51,108 nucleotides of DNA from Catenovulum maritimum (GCF_001050375.1 NZ_KQ130498.1:1-51108); one strand, 5' to 3'. Counted from the first letter of the stretch, positions 26,278 to 36,970 are shown. The notes: a model not told the origin generated them from the letters alone. A program made the numbers and translations.

Positions 26278-29200
26278 ATGGGTGTTTTGGATAGTTTTTT
26301 GGGTGGAAAATCGAATCGGCATTTGCAAGAAATAGTCAGCGCGATAAATCTTTCACAGGCAATGATTGAATTTGATTTAGATGGCCGAGTTCTCGCTGCA
26401 AATCAGAATTTTTTAAATGTAATGGGTTATGAACTTGAAGAGATTGTCGGAAAACACCACAGCATTTTTGTTGCACCTGATTACGCTAAAAGCAAAGAAT
26501 ACAGTGATTTTTGGCTCCAGTTAAAGCAAGGGAAAGCAGAAGCCACCCAATTTAAGCGTTATACCAAAAATGGAGACGAAATTTGGATTCAAGCTTCATA
26601 CAATCCAATTTTTGATGCCTCGGGTAAGCCTAAAAAAGTAGTTAAGTTTGCCACTGATATCACAGCGCAAAAAGCGGCAGAGCAAAAATCGATTGCCGAT
26701 GCGAATTATGCGAATGCGTTAAAGTCTTGCCAAGCCAACGTCATGCTTGCAGATAACGACCTGAAAATAGTTTACCTAAACGACACAGTCGAAAAAATGT
26801 TAAAAGGCAGAGAAGCTGAGTTGCGAACTGAACTGCCTAGTTTTGAGGTTGATAAATTAATTGGCACTTGCGTTGATGATTTTCACAAGCAGCCAGCCCA
26901 TCAAAGACAAATTCTCAGCACGCTCACAACAGCTTACTCCACCACCCTAAGTGTGGCAGGCCTCACTTTTAAATTAATTGCTTCACCTTGGATTGGTGCA
27001 CAAGGTCAGAGATTAGGAACTTTGGTTGAGTGGCAAGACTTAACTGAAGAAACTAGACGATTAGCTAGTGAAAAATTAATAGCCGCTAGTAATTCAAGAA
27101 CTAAAGCCGCTTTAGATGTTTGCCAGGCCAATGTCATGATGGCGGATGAAAATTATAATATCGTGTATGTTAATCAATCTGTTGTTGAGATGCTTAGAAG
27201 TAACCAACAAAAACTGAGAGAGGTTCTGCCAACTTTAGATGCAGACAACCTGATTGGTACTTCCATTGATAGCTTCCATAAAAATCCTGCACATCAAAGA
27301 AACTTGCTGGCTAATTTAACCGATGTTTATAAAACCAAGCTTAAACTGGTCGGTCTTACTTTTGACTTGATAGCAACACCTGTATTTGATGAAAGTGGCA
27401 AAAGACTCGGGACTGTGGTTGAGTGGCATGATTTAACCGAGAAGATCCGAGCGGAAGAAAAAGATGCTGAAAAGCAAAGATATACAACTCGACTAAAAGC
27501 CGCATTAGATGTTTGCCAAGCCAATGTCATGATGGCAAATACTGAATTAGAAATTTTATATGTAAACCATTCTTTGACTAATATGTTAAAAGTGAATGAA
27601 AGAGCAATTCAGACACAATTACCAGGTTTTAGTGTTGAAAAATTGGTTGGTACTTGTGTGGATGATTTTCATAAACAGCCGAGTCATCAAAGAGGTGTGA
27701 TTAGTCAACTGACAACGGCATATAATACCCAGTTAAATATTGGCGGTTTAATCTTTGATTTAATTGCAACACCAGTTATTAGTGAAGATGGTGAAAGGCT
27801 AGGTACTGTTGTTGAATGGAAGGATATGACTGAAGAGCTTGCCAGAAGGAAAGAAGAAAGAAGTATACATAATGAAAATTTAAGAATTAGGCAAGCTTTA
27901 GATAATGTGGCAACCAATACTATGATAGCGGATGCCGAAAATAACATTATCTACATGAATCGTGCGGTTAAACAAATGCTGGCAGATGCAGAATCAGATA
28001 TTAAAGCGCAATTGCCTAACTTTGACGCAAGTAACTTACTACATCAAAATATGGATGTGTTTCATAAAAACCCTGGGCACCAAAAAGGACTTATTTCTAA
28101 ATTATCGTCGACTTATTCAGCTCAAATTAATGTTGGAGTTCGGGTGTTTAGTTTAACGGCGAACCCTATTAAGAGCGATGATGGGGAAAGAATAGGTACG
28201 GTTGTTGAGTGGGTCGATCGCACAGAAGAAGTTGGTATTGAAAGAGAAATTGACAGCCTAATCGAAAATGCTTCTGCTGGCGATTTAAGTAGTCGTCTAG
28301 ATGAAACAGGCAAATCAGGCTTCTTCTTAAATTTATGCCAAGGCTTGAACAAATTGGTTGGTGTTGCTGACGGCATTATAAATGATACTGTCGTTATGTT
28401 GGACGCTATGGCACATGGTAATTTAACTAAGCGTATTGATGGCGACTACTCAGGCACTTTTGCTAAGTTGAAAGATGATGCCAATAGTACAGTCACTAAA
28501 TTAACTGAAATTATTGCTAGGATTAATCAGGCTGCAACAACAGTTGCCACAGGGGCAGATGAAATTGCTCAAGGTAATGCCGATTTAAGTCAAAGAACCG
28601 AAGAGCAGGCGTCTTCGCTAGAAGAAACCGCGTCAAGTATGGAAGAAATGACCAGTACAGTAAGACAAAATGCGGATAATTCTCAAATAGCTAATGACTT
28701 GGCGACTGAAGCCCGTAAAAAAGCAGCAGAAGGTGGCTCGGTTGTTGAGCGTGCTGTTTCTGCCATGCAAGGGATTAATCAATCTAGTAATCAAATTGCA
28801 GATATCATTGGAGTAATCGATGAGATTGCCTTCCAGACGAACTTGCTTGCGCTAAATGCAGCTGTAGAAGCTGCTAGAGCTGGTGAGCAGGGGAGAGGCT
28901 TTGCTGTTGTTGCTGGTGAGGTGAGAAATTTAGCTCAACGAAGTGCAGAAGCTGCGAAAGAAATTAAGAATCTAATTAGAGATAGCGTAGCTAAAGTCGA
29001 AGATGGCTCTAATTTAGTCAATGAATCCGGTGCAACTCTTGCGCAAATTGTGAGTGCAGTTGAGAGGGTGAGTCAAATGATTGCCGATATTTCAATTGCG
29101 TCTAATGAGCAAAGTACTGGTATAGAGCAGGTCAACAAGGCGGTTGCTCAAATGGATGAAATGACTCAACAAAATGCGGCGTTAGTCGAAGAAGCATCTG

Positions 29201-29421
29201 CCGCTGGTGAATCTATGTCAGAGCAAGCAAGAGCGATGAAGCAGTTACTCTCATTCTTTACGGTTGAATCAGGTAGTGATAGCCGACATGTTGAGTTAGT
29301 CGGACAAAATAGATCAGCAGCCCCACTTGCTTCGGTTAAACCAAAAACCCAAGAAAGCGCTAAGTTGCCTTCTGCAGCTATATCATTTGAAGAAAGCGAT
29401 GATGATTGGGAAGAGTTCTAA
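26278..29421 (+). CDS. Soluble multi-PAS methyl-accepting chemoreceptor, Aer2-like
   Basis: 1047 residues, no membrane helix, so cytoplasmic. Order: a canonical PAS-PAC (about 18-130); four tandem PAS repeats (about 146-258, 274-389, 404-519, 536-651), each with AN/TN-x-M-x-A near the start, D-x-FHK-x-P-x-HQ(R/K) in the middle and (L/V)VEW-x-D at the end; a double HAMP-like region (651-751, with AGDLSSRL and HGNLTKRI); the kinase-control hairpin (751-995; tip [20 protein letters not shown]); and a tail ending DWEEF. From memory the PAS signature matches the heme-binding PAS of Aer2/McpB, so oxygen or another heme ligand is the probable signal. An AAGGG precedes the ATG. A terminator follows. 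Confidence 0.9.
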   Translation: MGVLDSFLGGKSNRHLQEIVSAINLSQAMIEFDLDGRVLAANQNFLNVMGYELEEIVGKHHSIFVAPDYAKSKEYSDFWLQLKQGKAEATQFKRYTKNGDEIWIQASYNPIFDASGKPKKVVKFATDITAQKAAEQKSIADANYANALKSCQANVMLADNDLKIVYLNDTVEKMLKGREAELRTELPSFEVDKLIGTCVDDFHKQPAHQRQILSTLTTAYSTTLSVAGLTFKLIASPWIGAQGQRLGTLVEWQDLTEETRRLASEKLIAASNSRTKAALDVCQANVMMADENYNIVYVNQSVVEMLRSNQQKLREVLPTLDADNLIGTSIDSFHKNPAHQRNLLANLTDVYKTKLKLVGLTFDLIATPVFDESGKRLGTVVEWHDLTEKIRAEEKDAEKQRYTTRLKAALDVCQANVMMANTELEILYVNHSLTNMLKVNERAIQTQLPGFSVEKLVGTCVDDFHKQPSHQRGVISQLTTAYNTQLNIGGLIFDLIATPVISEDGERLGTVVEWKDMTEELARRKEERSIHNENLRIRQALDNVATNTMIADAENNIIYMNRAVKQMLADAESDIKAQLPNFDASNLLHQNMDVFHKNPGHQKGLISKLSSTYSAQINVGVRVFSLTANPIKSDDGERIGTVVEWVDRTEEVGIEREIDSLIENASAGDLSSRLDETGKSGFFLNLCQGLNKLVGVADGIINDTVVMLDAMAHGNLTKRIDGDYSGTFAKLKDDANSTVTKLTEIIARINQAATTVATGADEIAQGNADLSQRTEEQASSLEETASSMEEMTSTVRQNADNSQIANDLATEARKKAAEGGSVVERAVSAMQGINQSSNQIADIIGVIDEIAFQTNLLALNAAVEAARAGEQGRGFAVVAGEVRNLAQRSAEAAKEIKNLIRDSVAKVEDGSNLVNESGATLAQIVSAVERVSQMIADISIASNEQSTGIEQVNKAVAQMDEMTQQNAALVEEASAAGESMSEQARAMKQLLSFFTVESGSDSRHVELVGQNRSAAPLASVKPKTQESAKLPSAAISFEESDDDWEEF

Positions 29422-29434
29422 ACACTAATAGAAT

Positions 29435-29464
29435 AAAAAAGCGTCAGTATTGGCGCTTTTTTTT
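29435..29464 (+). terminator. Rho-independent terminator after the first receptor
   Basis: Arms AAAAAAGCG (29435-29443) and CGCTTTTTT (29454-29462) with a 10-base loop, continuing in a run of eight T. It lies 13 bp after the stop codon. The second receptor therefore probably has its own promoter in the roughly 80 bp that follow. Confidence 0.85.
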
Positions 29465-29547
29465 CGTTTTAATCACAGTAAATTGATTTTTTGGTCTTGG
29501 ACTTCTGATATTATTGAATAATATCAATATCTTGAATGGGGTTTTTC

Positions 29548-32500
29548 ATGGGATTTGTACAAAATCTTAAATTATGGCAGAAGCTTTCTGCGGCATTATT
29601 ACTAATAGGTTTGTTACCTATGGTAATAGTGACACTTATGTCACTTAATTCAGCAACAAATTCACTGACTTCTCAAAGCTTTAATCAGTTAACATCAATT
29701 CGAGAAATTAAAGCCGCGGCTATTGAAAGGCACTTCAATGCTTCTCAAGCTAATATTAAAGCCTTCTCTAACAATTCAGCGGTTAAAGATGCGAGTGACG
29801 TATTCGTTCGAAGCTATGATAATTTTGTGCTTTCCCAAGGGCTTAATCAAACTGAAATAACAAAGCTTAAGCGAGATTTATCGACTTATTATCAAAGCGA
29901 GTTTGGTCGTGAATATAAATCACGAAACAACAAAGACATTACTACTGATAGGTTGTTGGACTCTATTTCTGGAACTGCAGTTGCGCTTCAATATGAGTAT
30001 ATAAAAGCTAATGAAAATCCTTTAGGTAGCAAGCATTTAAAGTCATTTTCGATGGATGGAAGTCAGTATGCTAATGCACATCAAAGATATCACAAAATGT
30101 TTGTCAGTATGCTTGAGGAGTATGGTTATTACGATATCTTCTTAGTTGACCCAGCGAAAGGGAACATAGTTTATTCTGTTTATAAAGAATTAGACTATGC
30201 TACATCCTTATATACAGGTCCCTATGCTGACACGAATTTTGCAGATGCAGTTAAGCGAGTTGTAGATAACGCTAAAAATGATATTTTAGATGTTGTTATG
30301 GTTGATTTTAAACCTTACACCCCTTCTTATGATGCTCCAGCTGCTTTTGTTGCTGCACCGGTAACAGACTTGTTTGGAGAGTTAATGTCTGTACTTGTGT
30401 ATCAATTACCTTACGAAGATATTAACAACATTATGACTGATCGCTCTGGTCTTGGCCTTACAGGTGAGAGCTATTTGGTTGGACCGGATAAACTGATGCG
30501 GTCTGATAGCTTTTTAGATCCTATAAACCACACAATTGCGAATTCATTTGTCAATCCAAGCTTAGGTACAGTGGCGACAAATGCAATTAAAGAAGCTATG
30601 GCTGGGAAAACTGGTGAAGCCATTATTAATAGTTACCATGGTGGAGAGGTCTTTTCTGCTTATAAACCGATTAAAATTGGTGATTTCAACTGGTTTTTGG
30701 TCGCAGAAATGTCTATCGATGAGGCGTTGTCATCGGTAAATGATTTAAGAAATTTGGTTCTAATTATTGGTGGTATTATTGCTTTGGTTGTTTTAGGCAT
30801 TGCTTTCGCCTTGTCTTCTTCAATCGCTAAACCTATTACAGCTTTAGCCAAAACGATAACTAAAATTCAAGAAAATGGTGATTTCCAAGTTAGAGCAGAC
30901 AACAAAAGTAAAGATGAAGTCGGAGATATTAGCCGAGCTTTAAATAGTTTTGTTGAAAATTTATCTCAGGTCTTTTCTGAGACCAATAAAACACTTCAAG
31001 CCGTGTCTCATGGTGATTTTTTAGCTAGAGTGGAAGGTCGCTATATCGGGGAGCTTGCTGAGCTTAAACTCGGTGTGAACCAAGCGATTGAAGGCATTCA
31101 AAGCGCAAATGATGAAAGTCTGAGGCAAGCTAAAATTGCTGCAGATAGTGCTGATGAAGCTCAAAAAATGGCGGATAGAATTTCAGCAGAAGCGGTTATC
31201 ACTTCTCGTTTAAAACAAGCCTTAGATAAATGTAATGCGAACGTTATGTTGGTTGATCCTGATTTAGATATTATCTATCTCAATGATTCCTTAAATGCGA
31301 CCTTTACCCGATATGCTGGAGATTTTGCTTCGAGCTTATCAAATTTCTCTATAGGCCATATTCTGGAATGTTCTCTTGAGCAATTTAATACTGAAGAGTT
31401 AAATATAGCCAACACGGTTAAGCAAAATAATCAAACCGAGACACATCAATATCTCATTGCGAGTTTAACCTTTGAATTAAGCTTTACGCCAGTCTTAAAT
31501 GATACTGGTGACCGTATCGGTACTGTTATTGAGTGGCAAGATAGAACCGAATTTTTAGCCCAGCAAAAAGAGGAGCGCAAAGTCGCTTCTGAAAATTTAA
31601 GAATTAAGCAAGCATTAGACGCATGTGCTGCGAATGTCATGCTAGCGGATAAAGATTTTAATATTATCTATTTAAATGATGCGGTAAAAGGTCTTTTAAC
31701 TGAAAGGGAAACAACACTAAATCAAGCTCTACCTCATTTTAGTGTTAAAGGTCTACTTGGAAGTAATATCGATGTATTCCATAAAACGCCGCAGCATCAA
31801 AGACAACTTTTAGCGGGACTAAAAGATACTTATACAACTCAAATTGAAATTGCAGGTTTAACTTTTAAATTAACGGCAACACCGGTTAATAATGAAGCTG
31901 GTGATCGCCTTGGTACTGTTGTTGAGTGGCTTGATTTAACCGAATCGTTAGCAAATGAAGCTAGAGAAAAAGCTATTTCGGAAGCTAATTCTAGAGTTAA
32001 ACAAGCTTTAGATAGTTCTTCCAATAACACTATGATTGCAGATGCTGAACATAACATCATTTACATGAATGAAAGTTTAAACAAGCTAATGCATGCTGCT
32101 GAATCAGACATCAAAGAAGTATTTACACAATTTAATGCTGATACTTTAGTTGGTAGCTCAATGGATATTTTCCACAAGCAGCCAAGTCATCAGCGCGCTT
32201 TAATCGAATCTTTAACTGATAGTTTTAAAACTGAAATTAAAGTTGGTCGAAGAATATTCTCATTAATTGCGAACCCGATTATCAGTGATACCCAACAACG
32301 ACTTGGTACTGTCGTTGAGTGGGAAGATAGAACTTTAGAAGTAGCTGTTGAAAATGAAGTGGCAGATATTGTTTCGGCAGCGTCTAATGGGGATTTATCA
32401 CAAAGGCTTAATCTGGATGACAAAACAGGGTTCTTTAGGTCATTGTCTGAAGGATTAAATCAGCTAGTGACAGCTTGCGATGATGCGATTCAAGATACAG

Positions 32501-33540
32501 TCGTTATGTTAGATGCTATGGCACATGGCGATCTAACTAAGAGAATTGAGAAGGATTACCAAGGTGCATTTGCGAAATTAAAAAATGACGCAAATGCGAC
32601 GGTTGAAAAGTTAACAGAGATTATTGGACGCGTGGATCATTCTGCTTCAACTGTTAGTGAAGGTGCAGATGAGTTAGCTCAAGGAAATGCAAATTTAAGC
32701 CAGCGAACAGAAGAGCAAGCTTCTTCATTAGAAGAAACCGCTTCTAGTATGGAAGAAATGACGAGCACAGTTAAGCAAAATGCAGATAATTCTAAAATTG
32801 CAGATGAATTAGCAGGGCAAGCTAAAGACAAAGCCGCTCAAGGTGGACAAATCGTTGAACGTGCAGTTAAAAGTATGGCTGAGATTAACGACTCAAGTAA
32901 ACGAATTGCAGACATCATTGGTGTGATCGATGAGATCGCTTTCCAAACTAATCTATTGGCTTTGAATGCTGCGGTTGAAGCAGCAAGAGCTGGTGAGCAA
33001 GGCCGAGGGTTTGCTGTTGTAGCAGGAGAAGTTCGAAATCTCGCTCAAAGAAGTGCTCAAGCTGCCAAAGAAATTAAAGACTTAATTCGAGACAGTGTCT
33101 CTAAAGTTGAAGACGGTGCTGCGCTTGTGAATGAGTCTGGAGCAACGTTGAAAGAGATTGTGATGTCGGTTGAGAAAGTAAGCCAAATGGTTGCTGATAT
33201 TTCTGTTGCATCTACTGAGCAAAGTAGTGGTATAGAACAAGTGAATAAAGCAGTTAATCAAATGGATGAGATGACGCAGCAAAATGCTGCATTAGTTGAA
33301 GAGGCATCTGCTACAGCTGAGTCTATGTCTGAACAGGCTAGAGCAATGAAGCAATTGTTATCTTTTTTTACAATCAACTCCCAGCATAAGGTTAGCTCAA
33401 CCGAAGCTATAGAGTTATTTACTCCTAAAGCTGAAGCTGAGTCTAATGCATTATCGCAAAGTACCTCGTCTACCCCAACTCGCCGAGATACATCTAATAA
33501 AATGAGCTTTAGCGAGGACGATGATTGGGAGGAGTTTTAA
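29548..33540 (+). CDS. Membrane chemoreceptor with periplasmic Cache-like domain and tandem PAS
   Basis: 1330 residues from ATG 29548, chosen over the in-frame ATG at 29536 because a GGGG (29538-29541) lies six bases upstream. Membrane helix about 12-32, a long periplasmic Cache-like domain (about 35-400, with [17 protein letters not shown] and [14 protein letters not shown]), second helix about 403-424, HAMP, then three PAS repeats (about 553-669, 685-800, 815-930), a double HAMP-like region and the kinase-control hairpin, ending DWEEF. Repeats two and three carry the FHK-x-P-x-HQR motif; repeat one has lost it ([11 protein letters not shown]) but keeps the final EWQD. The C-terminal half is nearly the same as that of the preceding receptor, so they are tandem paralogues. 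Confidence 0.9.
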   Translation: MGFVQNLKLWQKLSAALLLIGLLPMVIVTLMSLNSATNSLTSQSFNQLTSIREIKAAAIERHFNASQANIKAFSNNSAVKDASDVFVRSYDNFVLSQGLNQTEITKLKRDLSTYYQSEFGREYKSRNNKDITTDRLLDSISGTAVALQYEYIKANENPLGSKHLKSFSMDGSQYANAHQRYHKMFVSMLEEYGYYDIFLVDPAKGNIVYSVYKELDYATSLYTGPYADTNFADAVKRVVDNAKNDILDVVMVDFKPYTPSYDAPAAFVAAPVTDLFGELMSVLVYQLPYEDINNIMTDRSGLGLTGESYLVGPDKLMRSDSFLDPINHTIANSFVNPSLGTVATNAIKEAMAGKTGEAIINSYHGGEVFSAYKPIKIGDFNWFLVAEMSIDEALSSVNDLRNLVLIIGGIIALVVLGIAFALSSSIAKPITALAKTITKIQENGDFQVRADNKSKDEVGDISRALNSFVENLSQVFSETNKTLQAVSHGDFLARVEGRYIGELAELKLGVNQAIEGIQSANDESLRQAKIAADSADEAQKMADRISAEAVITSRLKQALDKCNANVMLVDPDLDIIYLNDSLNATFTRYAGDFASSLSNFSIGHILECSLEQFNTEELNIANTVKQNNQTETHQYLIASLTFELSFTPVLNDTGDRIGTVIEWQDRTEFLAQQKEERKVASENLRIKQALDACAANVMLADKDFNIIYLNDAVKGLLTERETTLNQALPHFSVKGLLGSNIDVFHKTPQHQRQLLAGLKDTYTTQIEIAGLTFKLTATPVNNEAGDRLGTVVEWLDLTESLANEAREKAISEANSRVKQALDSSSNNTMIADAEHNIIYMNESLNKLMHAAESDIKEVFTQFNADTLVGSSMDIFHKQPSHQRALIESLTDSFKTEIKVGRRIFSLIANPIISDTQQRLGTVVEWEDRTLEVAVENEVADIVSAASNGDLSQRLNLDDKTGFFRSLSEGLNQLVTACDDAIQDTVVMLDAMAHGDLTKRIEKDYQGAFAKLKNDANATVEKLTEIIGRVDHSASTVSEGADELAQGNANLSQRTEEQASSLEETASSMEEMTSTVKQNADNSKIADELAGQAKDKAAQGGQIVERAVKSMAEINDSSKRIADIIGVIDEIAFQTNLLALNAAVEAARAGEQGRGFAVVAGEVRNLAQRSAQAAKEIKDLIRDSVSKVEDGAALVNESGATLKEIVMSVEKVSQMVADISVASTEQSSGIEQVNKAVNQMDEMTQQNAALVEEASATAESMSEQARAMKQLLSFFTINSQHKVSSTEAIELFTPKAEAESNALSQSTSSTPTRRDTSNKMSFSEDDDWEEF

Positions 33541-33613
33541 TCCTAACGCATTCAGATTCTCTCGAATAGAGATGTAGTTCCTCAAAATTTGGGTTCATTT
33601 CTAAACTTAAATT

Positions 33614-33657
33614 AAGGCCTGATTTCGATAATATCGGATTCAGGCCTTTTTGTTTTT
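33614..33657 (+). terminator. Rho-independent terminator after the second receptor
   Basis: Perfect 9 bp arms AAGGCCTGA (33614-33622) and TCAGGCCTT (33640-33648); the 17-base loop can itself pair (CGAT/ATCG). A T-rich tract follows. It closes the chemosensory cluster. Confidence 0.88.
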
Positions 33658-33826
33658 AGATTGATACTATCGCGATTATTAAACCTTATTTTACTGCAGT
33701 TGCCTTGTCACAAAAAATTATTCGATTTTAGTGATTTTTATTTTGACAGAAAGAGATTTTCTAGCTAAATAGTAAATTGAATTTTGAATATGATTTTAAC
33801 AGCTATTTTTTGCTTGAGAGGGTTGA

Positions 33827-34210
33827 ATGGCGGCTAGTAAACAAACTTACTTATCTCGTATTTATAACGATTTTAAAAATTATCCTTACGGTTTTCGTCG
33901 TTCTGGCGATTTTTCAATTAAAGAATCAGAAGCACTGGAAAAATATGGTTTATGGTTTGATGCTTTAGACAAAGGTTTGATTGAAGCTGAAGATGATGAA
34001 GACCGGAGAACCGTTGCTGTGCTGAAGGGAATCGAAGCACCAGAGAGTCCAGCGGAAACGGCTTGGGTTAAATATATAAAGCGTATCAATAGGCCTAAAA
34101 TGGGCAGTGTATACGGTAGAGGTAAAATACAAGCCGATGATGATTCTGTTGAACCATTGGATGATGATGACATCGGTGACGATATCGAAGTTTCTGATAA
34201 TGATGAGTAA
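33827..34210 (+). CDS. maoP: Macrodomain Ori organisation protein MaoP (DUF413)
   Basis: 127 residues. The N-terminal 90 residues match the DUF413/MaoP (YifE) family: YPYGFRRSGDFSIKESEALE, an Asp/Glu-rich middle and WVKYIKRINRPK. The C-terminal 30 residues are very acidic and longer than in E. coli. In E. coli MaoP acts with the maoS site to organise the Ori macrodomain and its gene lies next to the ilvGMEDA operon; here ilvIH is 3 kb away. The start follows a GAGAGGG stretch eight bases upstream. Confidence 0.88.
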   Translation: MAASKQTYLSRIYNDFKNYPYGFRRSGDFSIKESEALEKYGLWFDALDKGLIEAEDDEDRRTVAVLKGIEAPESPAETAWVKYIKRINRPKMGSVYGRGKIQADDDSVEPLDDDDIGDDIEVSDNDE

Positions 34211-34269
34211 ATTGTAGAAAGTTGTTAATTGGGAGTGATTCTGTTTAAAAAGTATTCTATAGTTAAAGT

Positions 34270-34857
34270 ATGAATTGTTTCCCTTTTAAAGACGATGCAG
34301 AGCTAAAAAATAGCATAATTAGCTTAGCTAATCAGGCTATTAGTTATGCATTTTTACACAATGGTGATCGCTTACCGGATCATTTGATTGTTAAAAATCC
34401 AGAGCTCTGCGAGTCCATGGCTTGCTTTGTTTCTTTATCAGAAGGTGAGATGCTAAGAGGCTGTGTTGGCACGACTGTAGCTAATGACAGGTTAGATACC
34501 AACATAGCATGGTATGCCCATGAAGCTGCGTTTCATGACCCTAGATTTGACCCTATCCAAAGAGAAGATTTAACTAAGCTGACCGTTAAAGTTTCTTTGC
34601 TGTCTAAACCACTTCCTTTAGTTGTCGAAAATGAAGCTCATTTACTTGAACAGCTTGTACCTAATAAAGATGGATTAATCATTCAATACGGCCAATTAAC
34701 CGGTGTTTTTCTACCTTGTATGTGGCAAAAATTTAATTCACCTGAAGCTTTTCTTGTTGCTCTAAAGGAAAAAGCGGGATGGCCTCAGCATAGTTGGACC
34801 CAAGCAATGAAGGCAAGTGTCTTTCAAACTTACTATTTTGAAGGTCCTTTGGGCTAG
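34270..34857 (+). CDS. AMMECR1-domain protein (AmmA type)
   Basis: 195 residues, one AMMECR1 domain. The family hallmark LRGCVGT is present (MLRGCVGTTV), followed by AFHDPRFDPI and KVSLLSKP. Its biochemical role is unknown. The domain often occurs with a MEMO-like protein and a radical SAM enzyme (AmmeMemoRadiSam), but neither partner is next to it here. The last 125 bp overlap, antisense, the 3' end of the EAL-CBS-GGDEF gene. Confidence 0.88.
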   Translation: MNCFPFKDDAELKNSIISLANQAISYAFLHNGDRLPDHLIVKNPELCESMACFVSLSEGEMLRGCVGTTVANDRLDTNIAWYAHEAAFHDPRFDPIQREDLTKLTVKVSLLSKPLPLVVENEAHLLEQLVPNKDGLIIQYGQLTGVFLPCMWQKFNSPEAFLVALKEKAGWPQHSWTQAMKASVFQTYYFEGPLG

Positions 34858-36604
34858 TCTTTTTCTTTTGATAAACGTATAGGTTATTCCCCGGAATTGA
34901 TTTGGCCTTCTTTTTGGCTTCCATTGCATATTCTGATACATGGTGATGGGATAAACATATTTCAGGATCTGGAGTAATCAAACCGGTTGATAGGCTTAGC
35001 AAAGGATAAAAAAGACGTTGTCCGTCTCGACTTTGTCCCCAGTAACCTTTGGCTTTTAAGTGATTATCGCTAAAAAACTCACTTACCTTGAGTTCAAATT
35101 CTTTTAAAATCTGATTTAGAATTGATTGCCAATTATTTTTATAAAAGATGATGACAAAGTCATCACCACCTATATGACCACAAAAAGTATATTTATTGAT
35201 TGCCACTTTTTTAATTAAATTCGATAAAAGTAGAATCACTTCGTCCCCTTTCGCATAGCCATATTGGTCATTGAAAGGTTTAAAGTGGTTTAAGTCGAGA
35301 TAGGCAAAATAGAAGTTTTGTTTTTTCGCGAGTAAAGAATCAATTTCTTTATCTATTGGTACATTGCCTGGTAATTGGCTTAATGGATTAGAGTATTTTG
35401 CTCTTTCAATTTTTGCATCTGTGATGATTTTTAGTAATGTTCTGACCGAGCCCATACCTAGATACCTCCCTTTATCTGTAATCACAAAAGGCGTTCTGGC
35501 TTCTAAGCGTGTCTCATCCGTCAGAATTCGGCTCAAGTTCTCTAGAGGCAAGTTGGATTCTGCGATGATAAAATTGGTATCCATCAAGAAGCTGATTGGC
35601 TTGTTGTCGTATAATGCATGTCCTAGTGGCTGTGAAAAGAATTCCATTAATTTTTCGCGCATGACAATACCTACTACAGTGCTGCCATCGAGTATTGGAA
35701 TTGTGTACAGGTTCTTATCATTTTTAAATCTATCTAAAATAACTTTTGTTCTAGTATCCCAATGCTCACCTTTACAGGGTTTTAATAATTGAGCGACAGT
35801 TTCTTCCGGCAGTATACGACTTAAGTTACTCTCGCTGTTAAAGCTTTGCATCACATGCGGCATATCCGTTTTAGGCAGCTTAGATGGTTTCGCTAATAAA
35901 AAACCTTGGACGAAATTGATACCGAGATCTCTGACGCAAAGTAACTCGGCTTCTGTCTCAACGCCTTCAACAATTGTCATCGCATTAGTTTTATTTGCTA
36001 GTGATAATAAAGACTTTATAAACTCGCGTTTCATTAAATCTGAGTTGCATTCACGAATAAAGTATTTATCTATTTTGATCAGGTTAGGTCTTATTTTTGA
36101 CCATTGAATCAGCCCTGAATAGCCAGCTCCTAAATCATCAATCGCAAAGTTAATGCCTAAGGTCCGCAAGTTTTCGATACAAGAAATTAAATCATCTAGG
36201 TTGTCTGCGGGATTTTCTTCAGTGATTTCGATTACTAGTCTGTCACCGGTTAAACCAAATTTTCTTAGGGCTTGCTTAACTATCTCTATTTGGTTGAGCT
36301 CGCTGACTAAGAAGTTGGGCGTAACATTAAGGAATAATTTTCCCGGTAAGTTTTGTCTGGCAAAGGATTCAATCGCTTTCGCAAAACATATTTCTTCTAT
36401 TTGATTATACAAACCTGTTTCGTGTGCAATTTTAAATAACTCGAAAGGTGACTCTAATGGTGAGTGTTCAGGTCCTCTGCTGAGCGCTTCATATCCGAGA
36501 ATAGTTTGGCTCGATAAATTAAAAATGGGTTGGAAAACTGTATTTACGCTTTTATTCAGAATTATGTGATTAAGCAATAAATTATTATCGATAACTTGAG
36601 GCAT
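34733..36604 (-). CDS. EAL-CBS-GGDEF cyclic-di-GMP protein
   Basis: 623 residues, cytoplasmic. N-terminal EAL phosphodiesterase domain (about 15-250) with GYEALSRG, FLNVTPN, VIEITEE, AIDDLGAGYSGL, IKIDKYF, IVEGVE and VQGFLLAKP: all metal and catalytic positions appear intact. Two CBS motifs (about 265-400) may sense a nucleotide. The C-terminal GGDEF domain (about 410-575) has GGDDF near residue 480, Asp for the usual Glu, so cyclase activity is uncertain and this domain may be regulatory. The final 41 residues lie beyond a normal GGDEF domain and are encoded antisense to the AMMECR1 gene. It reads away from the DUF1289 gene. Confidence 0.92.
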   Translation of the reverse strand: MPQVIDNNLLLNHIILNKSVNTVFQPIFNLSSQTILGYEALSRGPEHSPLESPFELFKIAHETGLYNQIEEICFAKAIESFARQNLPGKLFLNVTPNFLVSELNQIEIVKQALRKFGLTGDRLVIEITEENPADNLDDLISCIENLRTLGINFAIDDLGAGYSGLIQWSKIRPNLIKIDKYFIRECNSDLMKREFIKSLLSLANKTNAMTIVEGVETEAELLCVRDLGINFVQGFLLAKPSKLPKTDMPHVMQSFNSESNLSRILPEETVAQLLKPCKGEHWDTRTKVILDRFKNDKNLYTIPILDGSTVVGIVMREKLMEFFSQPLGHALYDNKPISFLMDTNFIIAESNLPLENLSRILTDETRLEARTPFVITDKGRYLGMGSVRTLLKIITDAKIERAKYSNPLSQLPGNVPIDKEIDSLLAKKQNFYFAYLDLNHFKPFNDQYGYAKGDEVILLLSNLIKKVAINKYTFCGHIGGDDFVIIFYKNNWQSILNQILKEFELKVSEFFSDNHLKAKGYWGQSRDGQRLFYPLLSLSTGLITPDPEICLSHHHVSEYAMEAKKKAKSIPGNNLYVYQKKKTSPKDLQNSKFERHLPSLLGSNYAEAIPLFPLEQQEKLQVN

Positions 36605-36766
36605 TGACTAAACTCTTTTATGGCGGATGTGAAAACTAGCTAAAGATTATGAAAACTAGGGCGTGTTGGTGAACGTTGTAATATTCTACTTAAAATCAAC
36701 AGACTCTAGAGATGAGCTACTTTGCAAAGTGGGCAAGATACAATTTGAATATGAAAGATTAATGAC

Positions 36767-36970
36767 ATGCGCTCAGTTAAACTGAAGAGACACAGCGATT
36801 TATCGCCATGTATTAGAAATTGTTGCTTAAATGAACAAGATGTTTGCATTGGTTGTGGCCGAATGCTATCTGAGATAACGAGTTGGAATAAATACACCTC
36901 GGAGCAGCAGCAAGCTATTATAAAATTAGCTCATTTACGCCTAGTCAAATCTCAAAATGAGTTAGATTAA
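36767..36970 (+). CDS. DUF1289 small cysteine-rich protein
   Basis: 67 residues. The motif SPCIRNCCLNEQDVCIGCGR is the DUF1289 signature, with cysteines spaced as in a small metal-binding knuckle, followed by EITSWNKYTSEQQ. Function unknown. It is divergent from the EAL-CBS-GGDEF gene (162 bp) and 113 bp upstream of ilvI. The start is the only ATG that leaves the cysteine motif with a short leader; no strong ribosome-binding site is visible. Confidence 0.82.
   Translation: MRSVKLKRHSDLSPCIRNCCLNEQDVCIGCGRMLSEITSWNKYTSEQQQAIIKLAHLRLVKSQNELD

Noticed and set aside
27705-28376. Minus-strand reading frames inside the first receptor
   Set aside because: They sit opposite the PAS repeats, have no ribosome-binding sites and mirror the repeat structure of the real gene.
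33777-33968. Plus-strand frame overlapping the start of maoP
   Set aside because: It is out of frame with the clear MaoP family match and shows no recognisable protein features.
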